Assembly: GCA_001600095.1 (NCBI GenBank)
Contig: BCIX01000001.1
Coordinates: forward strand, 7,589,198 to 7,653,197
Direction: 5' to 3'
Length of the DNA stretch: 64,000 bases
Source: Bullera alba
Taxonomy: Eukaryota; Basidiomycota; Tremellomycetes; Tremellales; Bulleraceae
How positions within the stretch are numbered: position 1 is the stretch's first letter; each line of letters opens with the position of its first letter. Shown piece by piece: positions 13,196 to 25,283 of this stretch. Below the pieces are notes generated by a model that did not search any database, was not told where the DNA came from, and saw only the letters and a list, made by a program, of their open reading frames with translations. Position numbers and translations under genes: made by a program.

Positions 13196-16100
13196 TCAAT
13201 GAGTGAGCGTTTCGCATCGTCTGGGATAAAGTCAGCTCGGAACGACGGGTGGGGAGATGGGACTCACTCCAAGATGGTCTCGTAGAGGATCTTGAAACTC
13301 CAATTATCTCCCTTGGATCGTTTGATGTGAAGCATGTACAAGCCGGGCAAGTTTCGAATACGGCATAGCTCGACTGTAAACTTGATCTCGTCGCCGATAT
13401 CCCGTCTGTTCCCCCGGTCAGTCTCTGGCCCCTCGCGAGCTCGAACGACTCACGTTGGCTCCCCGTAGAATGGCTCGTAGGTGGGTGCGGGACTGCCTGG
13501 CATCGAACCAAGACCGGCCGAAGAGGCGGATGGCGAGCCGAGCATGTCCGAGTCGGAACGCACGAGATTCGGCGAAGACGAGTACGACGAGCCCCGACGG
13601 ATGAGCATGCCTTTGAGACCGCTGGCCGCGCCGGACAAGAGGCCGCTGCTGGGCGAAGAGGCGATGGGAAGACCGCGCGAGTCGAGCTAAGGTCGTCAGC
13701 GACGTCTCTCTGACATTCTGGACTCACCTTGCTAGTCGACGCATTGCCTTCAAAGGTGAAAGCACCCATCGTACTTCCGATACTAACCACACTGCCCAAT
13801 CCCAAGCCAATTGTCGCCCGACCCTTTCTCCGCCTGACCCGCACACACTTCACCAAAAACTCGTTATCCCGATCTTGTCGAATGTCGATCCCCATCTCGC
13901 GCAGGACCCGTATCGCCTCGTTCATCACGAATCGAGGCGGTTTGGACGTCAGGGCGAGTTGATCAACGACGGCATTGTGATACCTGAGTTTCCGTTCGTC
14001 TGCATCTGGTTTGCCGGCGGAGCTGGGTCGGATCGGAATTCGGGATGGAGGCAGCATTGCGGACTTGACGCTGAATGGCTCCGAGGCGACACCAGGTGTC
14101 GAGACCGTCGACTCTGGCACGAGAGATTTGGTCCTCGCGGGGATCATCAGCGGAGGCGTGCTACGTCGGCTAGAGCTCGTGCTCGGGGACAAGAGCTGTT
14201 GCGACGTTTTGCTGGGCGTCGGCGAGGCGGGAGGAATAATGTTTGTCTTGTTCGCGGCGGAGGACAGCGGTGCACGAGATGATGTGGGCGTCGTGTTCCT
14301 CGACTGCTGTGCTTGCAAGACGTTGCCCAGGGGCAACTGCTCAGGCGGGATCGTGGCGGATTCTGGCGCGGCATTGGTGATTGTGATCTGCGGTTGGTTC
14401 TCGGCCGTCTGGTCCACTGTGCTGGTACTGCTCATCGCCACCGTCGTCGTCTCCACAACACCCTTTCTCGCGGGGCTGTTTGAGACTTGAACGAAGGAAG
14501 AGGTCGAGTCAGACCTGACTCCAGCCGTTCGCAGCGACGACAAGGTTTCCTTTGCTCGTCGTTTCTTGGTGAACCAATCCATGACCTTTTTGGCTTTCGA
14601 GGTACTAGCGCTCTGGTGCGAGAGCTCTTGTGCCGGCTGCGCGGTCACGGCGTCCACCGTCGCGATCGAGGGAGACGACTGACCCCGGTCGTGGAGAGTT
14701 GAGGGCACGATTCTCGATGGTTCGATGACCAGTTGGGCATTTGGCGACTTGGAGCCAGTGGCAGAGGGGTTCATGTCTCTCTTGGCGAAGGGGACAATCG
14801 GAGTCGAGGCCGTGGAAGGTCGTTTGCTCTCTCGGACCGAGTTTGATCTACTAAAGTCAGCACGTCCTATCCCGATAAGAGATCTAGCTCACCGCTTGAC
14901 CATATCATGGAGCGTCTTTCTCCGTGTCTTCTTGTCATCGCTATCTTCCCTGGCAGGAGCGACAGACTCTCTCTTCGGCTTGACCAGCACATTCTCCTTC
15001 TCCTCACGAGACTCCTGAATGGAAGCTGCTGCACGACCAGACGATGGTGGCGGTCGGGAGACGTCGACGGAAGAAGCAGAGGCCTGGCCCAGAAGTCGAG
15101 CAAGACCAAACTTGTCCAATGACATGCCTTTTCTTCCACGCTCTCGACCTGCGGGAGGAGGGTTTGGCAGTCCCATCGAGTTGAGCCTCGGGTTTCGCTC
15201 TTTGGAAGGGGTCGAGGTTTTGTCCATGACTGGTACGGAAGCGAGTTGAGCCGGCATCGAGTTCAACCGCTTTCCACCAGCTCGAGGCGTTGTAGCGACA
15301 GGAGTAGGCGAAGGTGCTTTTGGCGGCGCTTTGGGTGTGGCGATATCTCCAGCATCAACCTGGGTAGCTTTTGGTGTCGAGGGCGAGACCACATTGGCCG
15401 GTGCTTCGCCCACTTTGGCCTTCTTTGACGGTGTCTGAGGGATACTCGGCATTGTTGGGGTGACCTCCTCTTTGATCTCGTCTTCAGCTTTGGGGGCAGA
15501 CGTTGGTGGCAGCACCTGCGAGGCTTCTGGCGTCACATCACCCGAGGGCACATCGTGGAACGAGTCGAGAGTACCCTCTTGCGTGTTGTCCTGGTCTGAA
15601 GAGTCATACTCCATCTCGACGTCGCTAGTGGTGACATCTGTGATGACCGCGGGAGGGGATCGAGGGGTAGTGCTTGATGTCTCCGTTCGAGGTGGCGGAA
15701 AGACGGGTATGGATGCACCGCCAATAGCAGCAGCGGCTCTCTTTGCCTCGGCCATCTCCTTGAATCGCTCATATGACGCATCACCATCGTACTCGACCTG
15801 GATGGTATGTCTGTTCTTGTTGGCGGCCATTGTTGGTCTTCCTCCCGCGCCAACAGGCTCGAACAGTGGAGCCTGTGTTGGGCCGACGTCCACGTCCATG
15901 TCGGTGGACCTTGTTGTTTGGGCGGGACGTGGGGCCGCGGCTTGCAGGGTCGAAGGTCCAGGAGCCCATGATGCCGGCGCCATCGGAGGTCCAGGCATGG
16001 CGCTGCTCGGCGACAGTATAGCAGCATCTGCAATGACAGGGGATGTCTGGGCGGCAGCAAGCACCGCGGGTGGGACCGAGAGAGGCTGTCGATGGCCGAC

Positions 16101-17879
16101 TGGTGGTGTCCTGTGACCCGCATTGTTGAGGTACTCTGGCATGGTGGTAGTACCAGGTAGAGCAGTCTGAGGTCGAGCATCCTTGTTCCGACGGTTGTAA
16201 TCGATCATGCTGGTCGTGACACCCGGCATTGTGCTCTGACTCCTGGCCAAGTTTGTCTTTGCAATCTGAGCGTCTTTCTGCACCTGTCGACGTGCAGCCA
16301 ATTCTCGACGGGCCAGCTCATTCCTTCGCGAAAGATTGTCCATGAAGAGCGACTCGTGGACGTCGACTGTCCTGGCAAAGAGTTCCCCATAGCCGGCGAG
16401 CCAAGGGTGCCCCATGATGTCTTCAATCTTGCACCTCTGATCTGGGTCGGGCACAAGCATGATTTGCATCAGGTGCTTGGCCTGGGGCGAGGTGTGTTCG
16501 GGAAAGTTGAGCCGAGTCGACATGATGTATTTGTACAGCAAGTTGATGTTGTCTCCATCTGGGTTGGCCGGGTCGTCATCGTAAGGGAGGTAGCCTGAAA
16601 GCATGGCGTACAGGATCACACCGCAGGACCAAATGTCGACCGCTGAACCTACATACAGACCTTCCGAGATGACCAGTTCGGGTGCCGCATAGCATGGTGA
16701 TCCACACGAAGTTGCCATGAGATCATCCTGGGCGTGGTCGAATCGGTTGGCGAACCCAAAGTCGGTAATGATGATATTGCGGTGCTTGTCAAGGAGCAAG
16801 TTTTCCAATTTGAGATCACGGTGGACTATGTGTTTTTGGTGAAGGTAGTCGACGCCGGAGATCAGCTGGGCGAAGAGCTTCTGGGCGTCTCGTTCCTTGA
16901 GGTATCGATTGGCGAGAATGTGGTCAAAGAGCTCTCCACCTGTAACACCCGTGTCAGCTAGCTCTTGACAATTCAACAGAAACCCGATAGCTTACCTCCC
17001 GCGAACTCTAGCACGATTCCCACGTATTTCTCGGTGTTGATGATGTCCAGCATTCGCACGATGTTAGGGTGTCTCAAGTTCTGTACAATGTTAGCGCGAG
17101 TCTCTCACTTGATTACTCACCTTCAAGACATCCACTTCTCGCTCCACCTTGCTAGCTCTAACCTCATCCTCCATACTACCTCTCCTGATCAACTTGATTG
17201 CGACTTCAATTCCAAGCTCCGTGTGAACACCAAGTTTGACCTTGCCGAATTCTCCCTCTCCCAATGTCTGCAGCAAGACGTATGGACCGAATCCAACCAT
17301 CGGTCGTCGGGGATGTGATTCCTTGAAGGCGTATACTGATGGATGGAGAACGTACTCGTCGGTCAAGTACTCTGGCTTGATCGGAGACATGTTTGCCAGT
17401 GTCGCGGACGGGTTGTGCGACTGTCTTTGCCGGGGCCGAGGGTCATACCCAGAGACAGTCGAGTGATCTGCCGAAGCGGAGGACGAAGCGACCGGCGGGG
17501 CTAAAGCAGGGTTGGGCGTGGCAGGGTTGGGCGTGTGGGATGATCGACGTGCTGCACTAGTTGACTGAGCGGCATCAGCCGAAAGGGGACTCGCGTTGTA
17601 CGATCCAAACTCGTCCGTGTGGGTCGAATTGGCACGTCGTGACGACGGTTGCCGCTGAGGAGCTGGCATTGGCAAGTTGGGTATGCCGTGACCTGTCTGA
17701 GCTTTGGTGGAGGACGCCATCGAAGCGGGAGAAGACGCTGCGGTCGCGGGGAGGGACGAAGGAGGGATGAGGTTGAGCTTCGGGCCTGGCGGTCCCGAGT
17801 AGGGTGGGATGACAAACCGCTTGACGGGGTCTGCGGCAAACGGGTCAGACATCGGTAGGTAGGTGAGGACAGTGGTCAT
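13196..17879 (-). CDS. KIN4: Kin4-like Ser/Thr kinase with C-terminal KA1 domain
   Basis: The protein is about 1,480 residues, on the minus strand. Residues 1-195 are disordered Ser/Pro/Ala-rich sequence. The kinase domain runs from about 197 ([20 protein letters not shown]) to about 490 with VAIKLIRR (catalytic Lys), [14 protein letters not shown] (catalytic loop), DFGF, and [12 protein letters not shown] in the activation segment. The [14 protein letters not shown] and [18 protein letters not shown] blocks closely resemble fungal Kin4/Frk1, a spindle-position checkpoint kinase that restrains the mitotic exit network. A very long disordered region follows, with a basic [12 protein letters not shown] motif. 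The C-terminus has a separate segment (LREMGIDI...[12 protein letters not shown], then [20 protein letters not shown] and [12 protein letters not shown]) that reads as a KA1 domain, a lipid-binding module of MARK/Kin1/Chk1-type kinases. The last exon is short and ends RCETLTH. The start at 17879 follows a 5' UTR intron. Confidence 0.85.
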
Positions 17880-19720
17880 GAAGGTGATGCAGGTGGTCTG
17901 TGAGTTAGTGACTGGAGTTTCGTGGACGGGGTATACTGAGCACGCTGAGGTCGGAGTGGGGTTGGCCTTATAGTACGGAGTGACTAAATCGGAGTCAACA
18001 AGTCGTTGGTGATTATAACGGGGTGTTCGATCCAGAGCCGTGCTAAGCGATGTGAGCTCGGCATCCCGGTGAGTTGTATGGCCACACAGACGTGAACCTA
18101 GAGACGTGGGGGGAGGAGAGCTGGGGTGATGACTGCGAAGTACACGAGGCTAGGTCATGGCAAGAGGGAGGCGTTTGGGTATGAAAGGGATACATGTCAA
18201 GTTGAGTGATGAAGGCGTTACAAAGGCATCGGAGGCTGGGTTCGCGAGCCAGTCAAGCTGAAGAGGACAAAGAGATCAGGTACTCACCGGTCTATGAGCC
18301 GACGTGGCTTCTACTTTCAACTAAACGCTCCCAGCTGTCCGCATCACTGACTCAACCCTGCCTGTCCGTCGCCGAGGCTGCCTGAGAGGAGTAATGGGAA
18401 ACGCGTGTATCGTCCTGCCTGACGACGAGGTGGAGTCTCGGAGGTGTCGACCGGGATAGGGGTGTGTGGTGATCGACAGTGTGTGTGAGAGATGGGTGTG
18501 ATGTGTGTTCTTGGGTGGATGATCGGAGCGGTGTGACCGGGCGCGCGGTTGATGGGATTGATGGTTTTCGTTTCCGTTGACGCGTACGTTGACGAGTTGG
18601 TCCGATTTGAAAGAAGGAACGAAGTACAAGCGGATCGCGCTGCTGAACGTCGTTGTCGAGGAGGTAGGAAGGAGAGTGACGATGCTATGGATGGACGATG
18701 GGATGATGTCAAGGGCGAGGCTGTGGTCGTCGTGATCTACACCGCGGTCAGGATGCAGGGCCGAGGGTTGTTGTTGAGTGAAAGCCAACTTTGGTACGTA
18801 ATAAATTACCAAATCTGGTAATAACCTTCTTGTTTCAGCATACCCAGATTTCGACGCGTTGTTGTCTTTCCCCGTCAGCAAGTCTTGCCCGGTTGGGAAA
18901 TAGGTCGTTGGACGACGATGAAGACGACTCTTGTGATGCAAGCAGCAGCACATCACCCTTACAACTGGTCTGCGCATAGCAGCATGTATCGCTACTGTGG
19001 AAAAAACAGCACCCGACATTCTCGCCCAGGGAGCGCTGCTTGGCTGCATACGCTGCTGAGAAAAAAAGCGGGTTGAAAAATCAGGAGTCCGGGAAGACAA
19101 GTACCCTGTCAAAGGACCCAGACGAAAATTACCTCTTTCAAGAAGGGGAATGGAGATGCTCAGATGTATGCTCAGGTACACCATGCGTGCAGCATGTCCA
19201 GTGCCGCATCTGTTCACTGTGCACCTGCGGTCTGTCTTGAGCGAAGATCGATTCCAGTCGTGTCGACGGTAGCGTGGCGGAGGCTCCCCGATAGCAGAGA
19301 TCCGCTCGGGACCCCACGGAAGCACGCCAATACGTTGAAACCCGCACACTCATGATTCCGTGACGAAGCCTACAACGAAGCACGGCATTCTTCCCTCACA
19401 GCTGTCTAGCGCTCGACTCAACTCAGACGCGCATGACTTGGAGTGAAGCAGACAGAGGCTCACGAAGCCAGACGAAGCTGATTTTGAGCTTCTGTGATCT
19501 TCCTGCTTCCTGTAATTTGCTAGGCTCAAGCTGAAACACGGGTGGCAAATTCCAGGCACCAGACACGGAGTTCGATTGGATGTCCGCTCAAGCGTCATGC
19601 GCCGGTCATGCCAACAGCGCTACTGCAGCTTCGTGGTGCTCTCGCAATGCTCTTGCGCTGTCTCGCTTCTTGCTCGCTACAGAAGCGGAGTCGAGTCACT
19701 GTTTAGCACACTCTCACATC
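17880..19720. promoter_or_regulatory. Large divergent regulatory region of KIN4-like and SEC39 genes
   Basis: This is the longest gene-free stretch, 1.84 kb. The half nearer KIN4 reads, on the minus strand, as CA- and pyrimidine-rich leader sequence, with a good 5' UTR intron (see next feature). The half nearer SEC39 is mixed composition without a conserved frame. A 342-codon minus-strand frame (18321-19349) is His/Ser/Arg-rich with no recognisable domain and is more likely leader or promoter DNA than a gene. A long upstream region and long leader suggest elaborate control of the kinase. Confidence 0.5.
17898..18286 (-). other. Probable 5' UTR intron of the KIN4-like gene
   Basis: On the minus strand a GTGAGT donor at 18286 and a CACTAACTCACAG branch/acceptor ending at 17898 bracket 389 nt. 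The acceptor leaves an 18-nt untranslated exon before the ATG at 17879. Donor, branch and acceptor match those of the confirmed coding introns here. Confidence 0.6.
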
Positions 19721-22700
19721 ATGTCCGCCGCAATAGAAAGCGTCGACCTCTTGGAACCTATCGAAGGCGATGTGGCGGAAGTCCAAACTCTCAGTCCGGC
19801 CGAATTGCTCGAATTGCCAGCTCACGAGATCACCGTGAACCTCGTGCAATCATCGATATCCCCGCTCAGCGATGCCGACGCCATCGACCTCTGTAGCAAG
19901 ATCCTCCTCACATGTGCCATAGAAGAAGTCGCAGTGGCTCAGGGCATAGTTCAGCTGGGCAGAGCTAGAGCCGAAGGCTCGATAGCCAAGTTACAACAGG
20001 AGGTCCGGAGTCGATTGGGCCACGGCCAGCACGACGAGGAGAGTCCTGCGTGGGAGTCAGTGGAGGAGGGAAGAGTGGTCAGAGTGATAGAAGAGGCCCT
20101 GGATGTGGAGACGGAGTCGGACCAACCGGCAATCGTTCGAGGATATATCAAATTGAACGAGCTCAACAGCCGTATCGAGACTTTCAGCGTGCTGCATCCT
20201 CAGCCAGAAGCAGGACCATCCAGACCGCTATCGGCCACTAGAAAGGATATTGGCGCCGACGTCGATCAGGATGCAGAGGAGGTTGAACTGGATGATCCTT
20301 GGGCAGAAAGCGGCAACGAGGCCGAAGACGCAGATGCGGAGATGCCTGATTTGGATGATACATGGGAGAGCGGTTCCGTCAAATCCGCCAAATCAGCTCA
20401 TTCAACCAAATCGGTCAAGTCGGTAGTCTCCATCAAGTCATCTGCCTCGGCGGTACGACGGCCACCATCACGTGTGGCATCAGACCTTCAACCGCCGGTC
20501 CCATTATCACGACTTCTATCCCAGTCTCTCGCCGACACAGCTCATGACCTCGCCTCGACATCATCCCTGGCCGCCTTGACCACTGTGTGGGAGAGGCACA
20601 CGGTCGCGCTTTGGCCGTATCGATATGCCATTCTGGACGCTTTGCCTTCGTGGACGAATCCCGTCGAGCTCAAGGATTCGGGACTACTGCCGCGAGTCGC
20701 CGGAGACGACAAAGAGCCTCCTCCTCCTCGGCTAGTCTTCACTACCTTTGACGATATTCTCAACAGCAAATACCTGTTGCCTAATCAGCCTCCCAACGCC
20801 GATCTGGAGGAGGAACCCCGGCTCAAGACGGCCTCGGAGATCACAGAGTGGTACCTGCAACAGGTGGACAGACTGGATGAGCTCGGATTGCTAGACCTCC
20901 AGCTCGCTTGGGTACAGCACGGCGCGTCACTAGCTGTGCCGGGTCTCGATGCCATCGGCGAGGAATTATCCCTTCTGTCAAGACTGGTTTACGACGCCCA
21001 CCTCACCCCAACACAGCAAGCCGAATGGTCACTGTCCACGTGGAGGGGTACATCCCAGGAGGAGGCAATGAAGGCGTACGTGGCGAATTCGACTGCGGAC
21101 TCCATAGTCTCCGATATCCGCCGACTCGTCCTACCATACCTCTACGTCCTGGAAGCGAAAGCCGAACGAGAAGGGCAGTCTCATAAGGATCTGGTGGAAC
21201 GACATCTGCACGACATCGTACTGTCATTACCCCTCAATCTCACTTTACCAATCTTCGAAGCTTCCAAAGCGACACTTGCCCAGTCTGAGCGGATAGTAAA
21301 AAATGACGTGACTGTGGCCAAGCTCGCACTAGCATGCCTATATGGCTCTACGCTCCGAGACGAGTGGACGATCATGTCCAAAATATTCGAGTGTTTACCA
21401 GTATGGGACATCTCCGACGAAGTCGACGCCAACAGCGACCAAGAACTCACTTCAACCACCATCGAATCGATAGCAGCTTTCATCCGACCCACCAAAGCGA
21501 GCGATTCAGAGGGAATGGTCGGTCCCAAAGATCTGTTCTACTTCTTCCAGCCGCTCCCGTTCGCCTCGCTCAGTCGAGCACTGGATATCCTGGATGTACA
21601 CCTCGAAAGTGGGGAGATCCTCTCTCGGTGGAGTATACTGGTGCAATTGCGGTTCCTGCTGCAATCTTGCAAGAACAAGGGCGATCAGAAGGAACTTGCG
21701 GAAAAGCTCGTCAGGAAGCAGAGCAGTGCGCTTTCCGCGGGAGGACAGTATAGCTCCGGAAGGTCGGATCGAGGATACATCGAGAACAAATGGACAGATC
21801 TGTGGAAGGACATGAAGAGGTTGAACGGCGGCAGTGATAGTCTCCTACGGGGTGCGCTAGGCGTGTTGACGACAGGCGAGATAATGAGGATCTACCTTGG
21901 TGGTATTCTGTCTTCCGGCAGTGAGTCCAAGTCCTCACACCCTTGTCCATCGCTAAAGCCGCGTTCCATTAGACTTTGAAGTCGCCAGACGGATACTCAA
22001 AAAGCTGGCCGCGGATGGTATCCCCGATCTGCTAGTAGATGAGGTCGTCCTTGCCACATCGAGGGAGTTTTACGACAATGCCGATAGCGGCAATCTGCAC
22101 ACTGGAAACATGAAGCTGGCATACGACTGGTGAGCGATGCCTATCCGCAACTTTTGACAACTTTCCGACTGACACGCTTGCTCCTATAGTCTATCGGTCG
22201 GAACACCAAGCTCTATCGATATCATTCGAGAGAAAGAGTTTATCGAGGCAACCTCCCGACTTGCAACATTCTCCCTTTCATCGCAGTCTGGTTCTGGCAT
22301 CCTGACGCCTATCGAGATAAGGCACTCCAAGTCTAGATTAGACTTTGTCCAATCCGTCCTCGCATCTTCTGGGGATACGTATCGCCACCCCGAGCTAGTA
22401 TTCGACTTGGCCGACAAGCTGGGATACAAAGGGGACGAGGTCTCCACAATCCGTATACACCGAATGCTCAGTGACGCAAGTATTCGACACGGCGAGCACG
22501 ACCTCGCTCAGAGACACTGCGACGACATGTTCGAGTTGCTCCAGCGGGTCATGCGCAAGCCGCAGTCGAAATCCGGCAAGAAAAAAGGGTATGAAGATCC
22601 TTCCCTGGTCGACCCAATCGAGCAGGCTAAAGAGGTGATCTGGAAGGGATTGGTTGAATTGGGCAAAGAGTCGGAATACCCGGAAATTGAACGCAAGATG

Positions 22701-23318
22701 ATTCTCCTCGGCCAAGCTATCGAGCTGTGCCCAGCGCAGGAAATTCCTGGGATTCTTCTGGTGTGGAAGAAGCTGGAGGAAGGTCAGATCAAATTGGATC
22801 AAGCTGCCAAACGGCGGAGATTGACCGGAAAACCGGGACATCCCGCCAAACGGGACAGGACAAGGGGTAATGACGTTGGAGCTGGGTCGTACCCCGCCAG
22901 TCCGGTAGTAGGTCAGGAGGAAGAACGCGTCCTTGGATCGAGGACGGCGGCAAGAGCAGCGAGATTGGCAATGGGCTTTGCGGGGGATAAATTGAACTTA
23001 CGAGGATTGGCGTCTCCGCATATGGGCAGCCCACTTGCAGGACAGGATGATGGCTCGGAGGGCGGCAGGAGGAATGTGATTGGCACGAGGGGCGAGCAGA
23101 ATGCTGAGAAGAAGACGAGACCGTCGGACGACGGCGAAGCGACCTCGAGGCGCTCGGGCGAGAGTGACAGAGGCTTTGGAGCCATGTTCGAGGGTACGGG
23201 CTTAGGACCCGGTGCTGTGGAAGCGGAAAGAGTTAGGCAACAGGCGAGAAAGGCCCTAGTCAGAGGAGTCGGCTGGTTGCTCGGCGCGGACGAGAACGAG
23301 CTGGCGGGTAGGGAGTGA
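19721..23318 (+). CDS. SEC39: Sec39, Dsl1/NZZ tethering complex subunit
   Basis: Three exons (19721-21920, 21973-22129, 22190-23318) give 1,161 residues. I took MSAAIESVDL as the start. An in-frame ATG at 19580 would add 47 residues of Cys/Ala/Ser-rich sequence that looks like leader. The protein is mostly helical. The Sec39 domain is recognisable by LLDLQLAWVQHGASLAVPGL, then LSLLSRLVYD, and later VIWKGLVELGKESEYPEIER with LGQAIELCPA near the C-terminus, as in human NBAS. Sec39 works with Dsl1 and Tip20 at the ER to tether retrograde COPI vesicles from the Golgi. Between about residues 218 and 245 there is an acidic segment followed by a run of Lys-Ser dipeptide-like repeats (SVKSAKSAHSTKSVKS). 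The last 150 residues are charged and disordered. It is convergent with the dehydrogenase gene, 82 bp apart. Confidence 0.88.
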
Positions 23319-23400
23319 TGGTGACACTTTTGACATATTGTGCATCATATCTACGTCGCCATGAACACGGCAATTCATGTGTAGCATTTGACCAAAGCAT

Positions 23401-24956
23401 CTACTGTACCTTCCCCGCCTTTCTCTCCGCAATGATCCGCTCTGCGGCGTCGGGATGCGGTCCATACTCCCTCATGGCGTGATTCGCGCCGGCCAGCTAT
23501 TGGACCCATTCAGTCCTTTTCGTGCAGTGCGAATCGGGCTCCACTCACGTAAGAAGCAGCATCTGATAGCCACTTTGGCACCAGCCCGACCCCTGGACCC
23601 ATGAGTCTCGCCAGCTGGGTGTAGGATGGCAGTCGGATCACCCTACTCTCATGAGCGTCCAAGGCGTCGATGATCTCCTTGACGATGACGTGGGGCTGTA
23701 CCGCAGGAGCGAGGAATCTGAACAGTCGGGATCTGGGAAACTTGATAGCGGAAAACATCGAGGTCATGATGAACGACGGGAGGACCAAGGTGGTACGGAT
23801 CGCGGGGGTAAGGTAGCTGCCGGAGTCACGACGTGAGTGCTTGGTCATGGACATGACCCGTGGGACTCACCGGCTGTCTAGCTCGGCGCGGAGGCTTTGG
23901 TGGAGGCTGACCAAGGCTGCCTTGCTTGCGCAGTAGTCGGCTGATCGCGACGGTCAGAAAATTGCCTTGACAGAGCACAGGACTCACTCATTTGTGCAGT
24001 ATTGACTAATCCCAGCACGCTCGACATGGTCACCACGTGTCCCGATCCCCTCTTGATCATCTCAGGCAAGAAAGCCTTCAAGATCCAGAACTGGGCCAAT
24101 GTGTTTGCGCCAAAGGTGCTACGCAGGTCTATGAGCATCTCGTCCAGGATCGCGGGTATACTCACTCTTGTACGTCTTCTCGAGTCAAGTCCAGCAGGAG
24201 CTTCCCCTTGACCACTCCTGCGTTGTTCACAATTATAGTCGGGTGTCCCACCTGTTTAGGTCAGTCTCATGGGGTCGCAAGCAGCGTAATCGCGCCCTCA
24301 CTTCATCTCGGACCTTGGCCGCGACGGACATTACACTGTCGTAGTCTGACACATCGCACAGGTATGTATTTATGGATTCTACATTGCGATCAGAAGTGGG
24401 TGATTTTTGGGACCTACCGCTCTGGGTCTCGTATTTCGGCGCGTCCTTGGTCAGCACCACCACGGTCACATTCCGTGTCGCGAGTGTTTCTGCCAGTAAT
24501 GCGCCCACTCCAGTCCCACCTATGACGATATCAGCAATAGCCCGGTGACACTGGCATCCAGAACGCACCACCAGTGATCAAAACGAACTGATCCTCCCAC
24601 TTCAGCTTCGGCGGGGCGAACAGCCACGATGCTTGGGAAGAGTATATCCGGTCCACATGTTTCAGGAAGCCTGAATGGAGAGTCAGTGACAGACTAACAC
24701 GGAATGGCCCTACGCACTGAAAAAGCACACTAGAGCCGTCCAGACTGAGGACCAGATGAATGCGGGATGCGAGGTCGACTTGACCTGCGATAGGAAGGTG
24801 ATTGGTAGGAAGATGCAGAAAAAGGGGGAGAACAAGGTCCTTGACAGGACATTTACTACTGGAACAGCTATCAGCAGACTGATTTCTCTTGCGTGACCCA
24901 CCGATATCAATGTCAAAGTGCTCCAGGTCCACTTGAGATTCGGGTAGGTCTGACAT
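23401..24956 (-). CDS. Membrane-anchored short-chain dehydrogenase/reductase
   Basis: This is a multi-exon gene for roughly 390 residues. I chose the ATG at 24956 (MSDLPESQ). The next upstream in-frame codon that could serve is a non-ATG. The N-terminal part has two hydrophobic segments (VVNVLSRTLFSPFFCIFLPI and SSVWTALVCFFS), so the enzyme is probably on the ER or lipid-droplet membrane. The Rossmann core follows: FVLITGGGTGVGALLAETLA (dinucleotide-binding TGxxxGxG), CDVSDYDSV, VNNAGVVKGK, GHVVTMSSVLG (catalytic Ser) and the YCASK catalytic Tyr/Lys pair. This is a classical SDR resembling the retinol dehydrogenase 10/DHRS3-like (16C) group that reduces or oxidises lipophilic alcohols. The substrate is unknown. 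All five or more introns use the local consensus. It is divergent from the phosphatase gene. Confidence 0.88.
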
Positions 24957-25283
24957 CGGAGAGTGGAATATGTTCAAAGAGAGAGACAATTATGTGGCTC
25001 TTATGTCTCCGCGGCGTTCTTCAGTGGAATCACTTGTCTGATCTGACCGTTGTCGACCATGCCATGGCGATGTGGGCTAGCAGCGTACTAACATTGGTAC
25101 ACGACGATGACTACGATTACTGGCCTGTCCTGAAACGTATCGACCGGGGGTGTGTAACCGTGTTTCATCTTCCGACGGAACCAAATATTGCCGATCAGGT
25201 CCACGCGAAAGCGAGACTGCCTCCCTCCTACAACGAGCTGATATAAGTCTTAGCTTGTTGCTAGTCGCTCAATCCCCCGCGCC
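24957..25283. promoter_or_regulatory. Divergent promoter of the SDR and SLP-phosphatase genes
   Basis: These are 327 bp between two outward-facing starts. A short CT-rich repeat lies next to the SDR start. No open frame here has splice support, and I recognise no specific binding site. Confidence 0.4.

Noticed and set aside
18321..19349. 342-codon minus-strand open frame between KIN4 and SEC39
   Set aside because: His/Ser/Arg/Pro-rich, no domain, overlaps the long CA-rich leader and promoter of the kinase; GC-rich DNA often leaves such frames open.
19580..19720. Upstream in-frame ATG for SEC39
   Set aside because: It would add 47 Cys/Ala/Ser-rich residues that look like leader; the second ATG at 19721 begins sequence typical of the protein. 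Not excluded by sequence alone.
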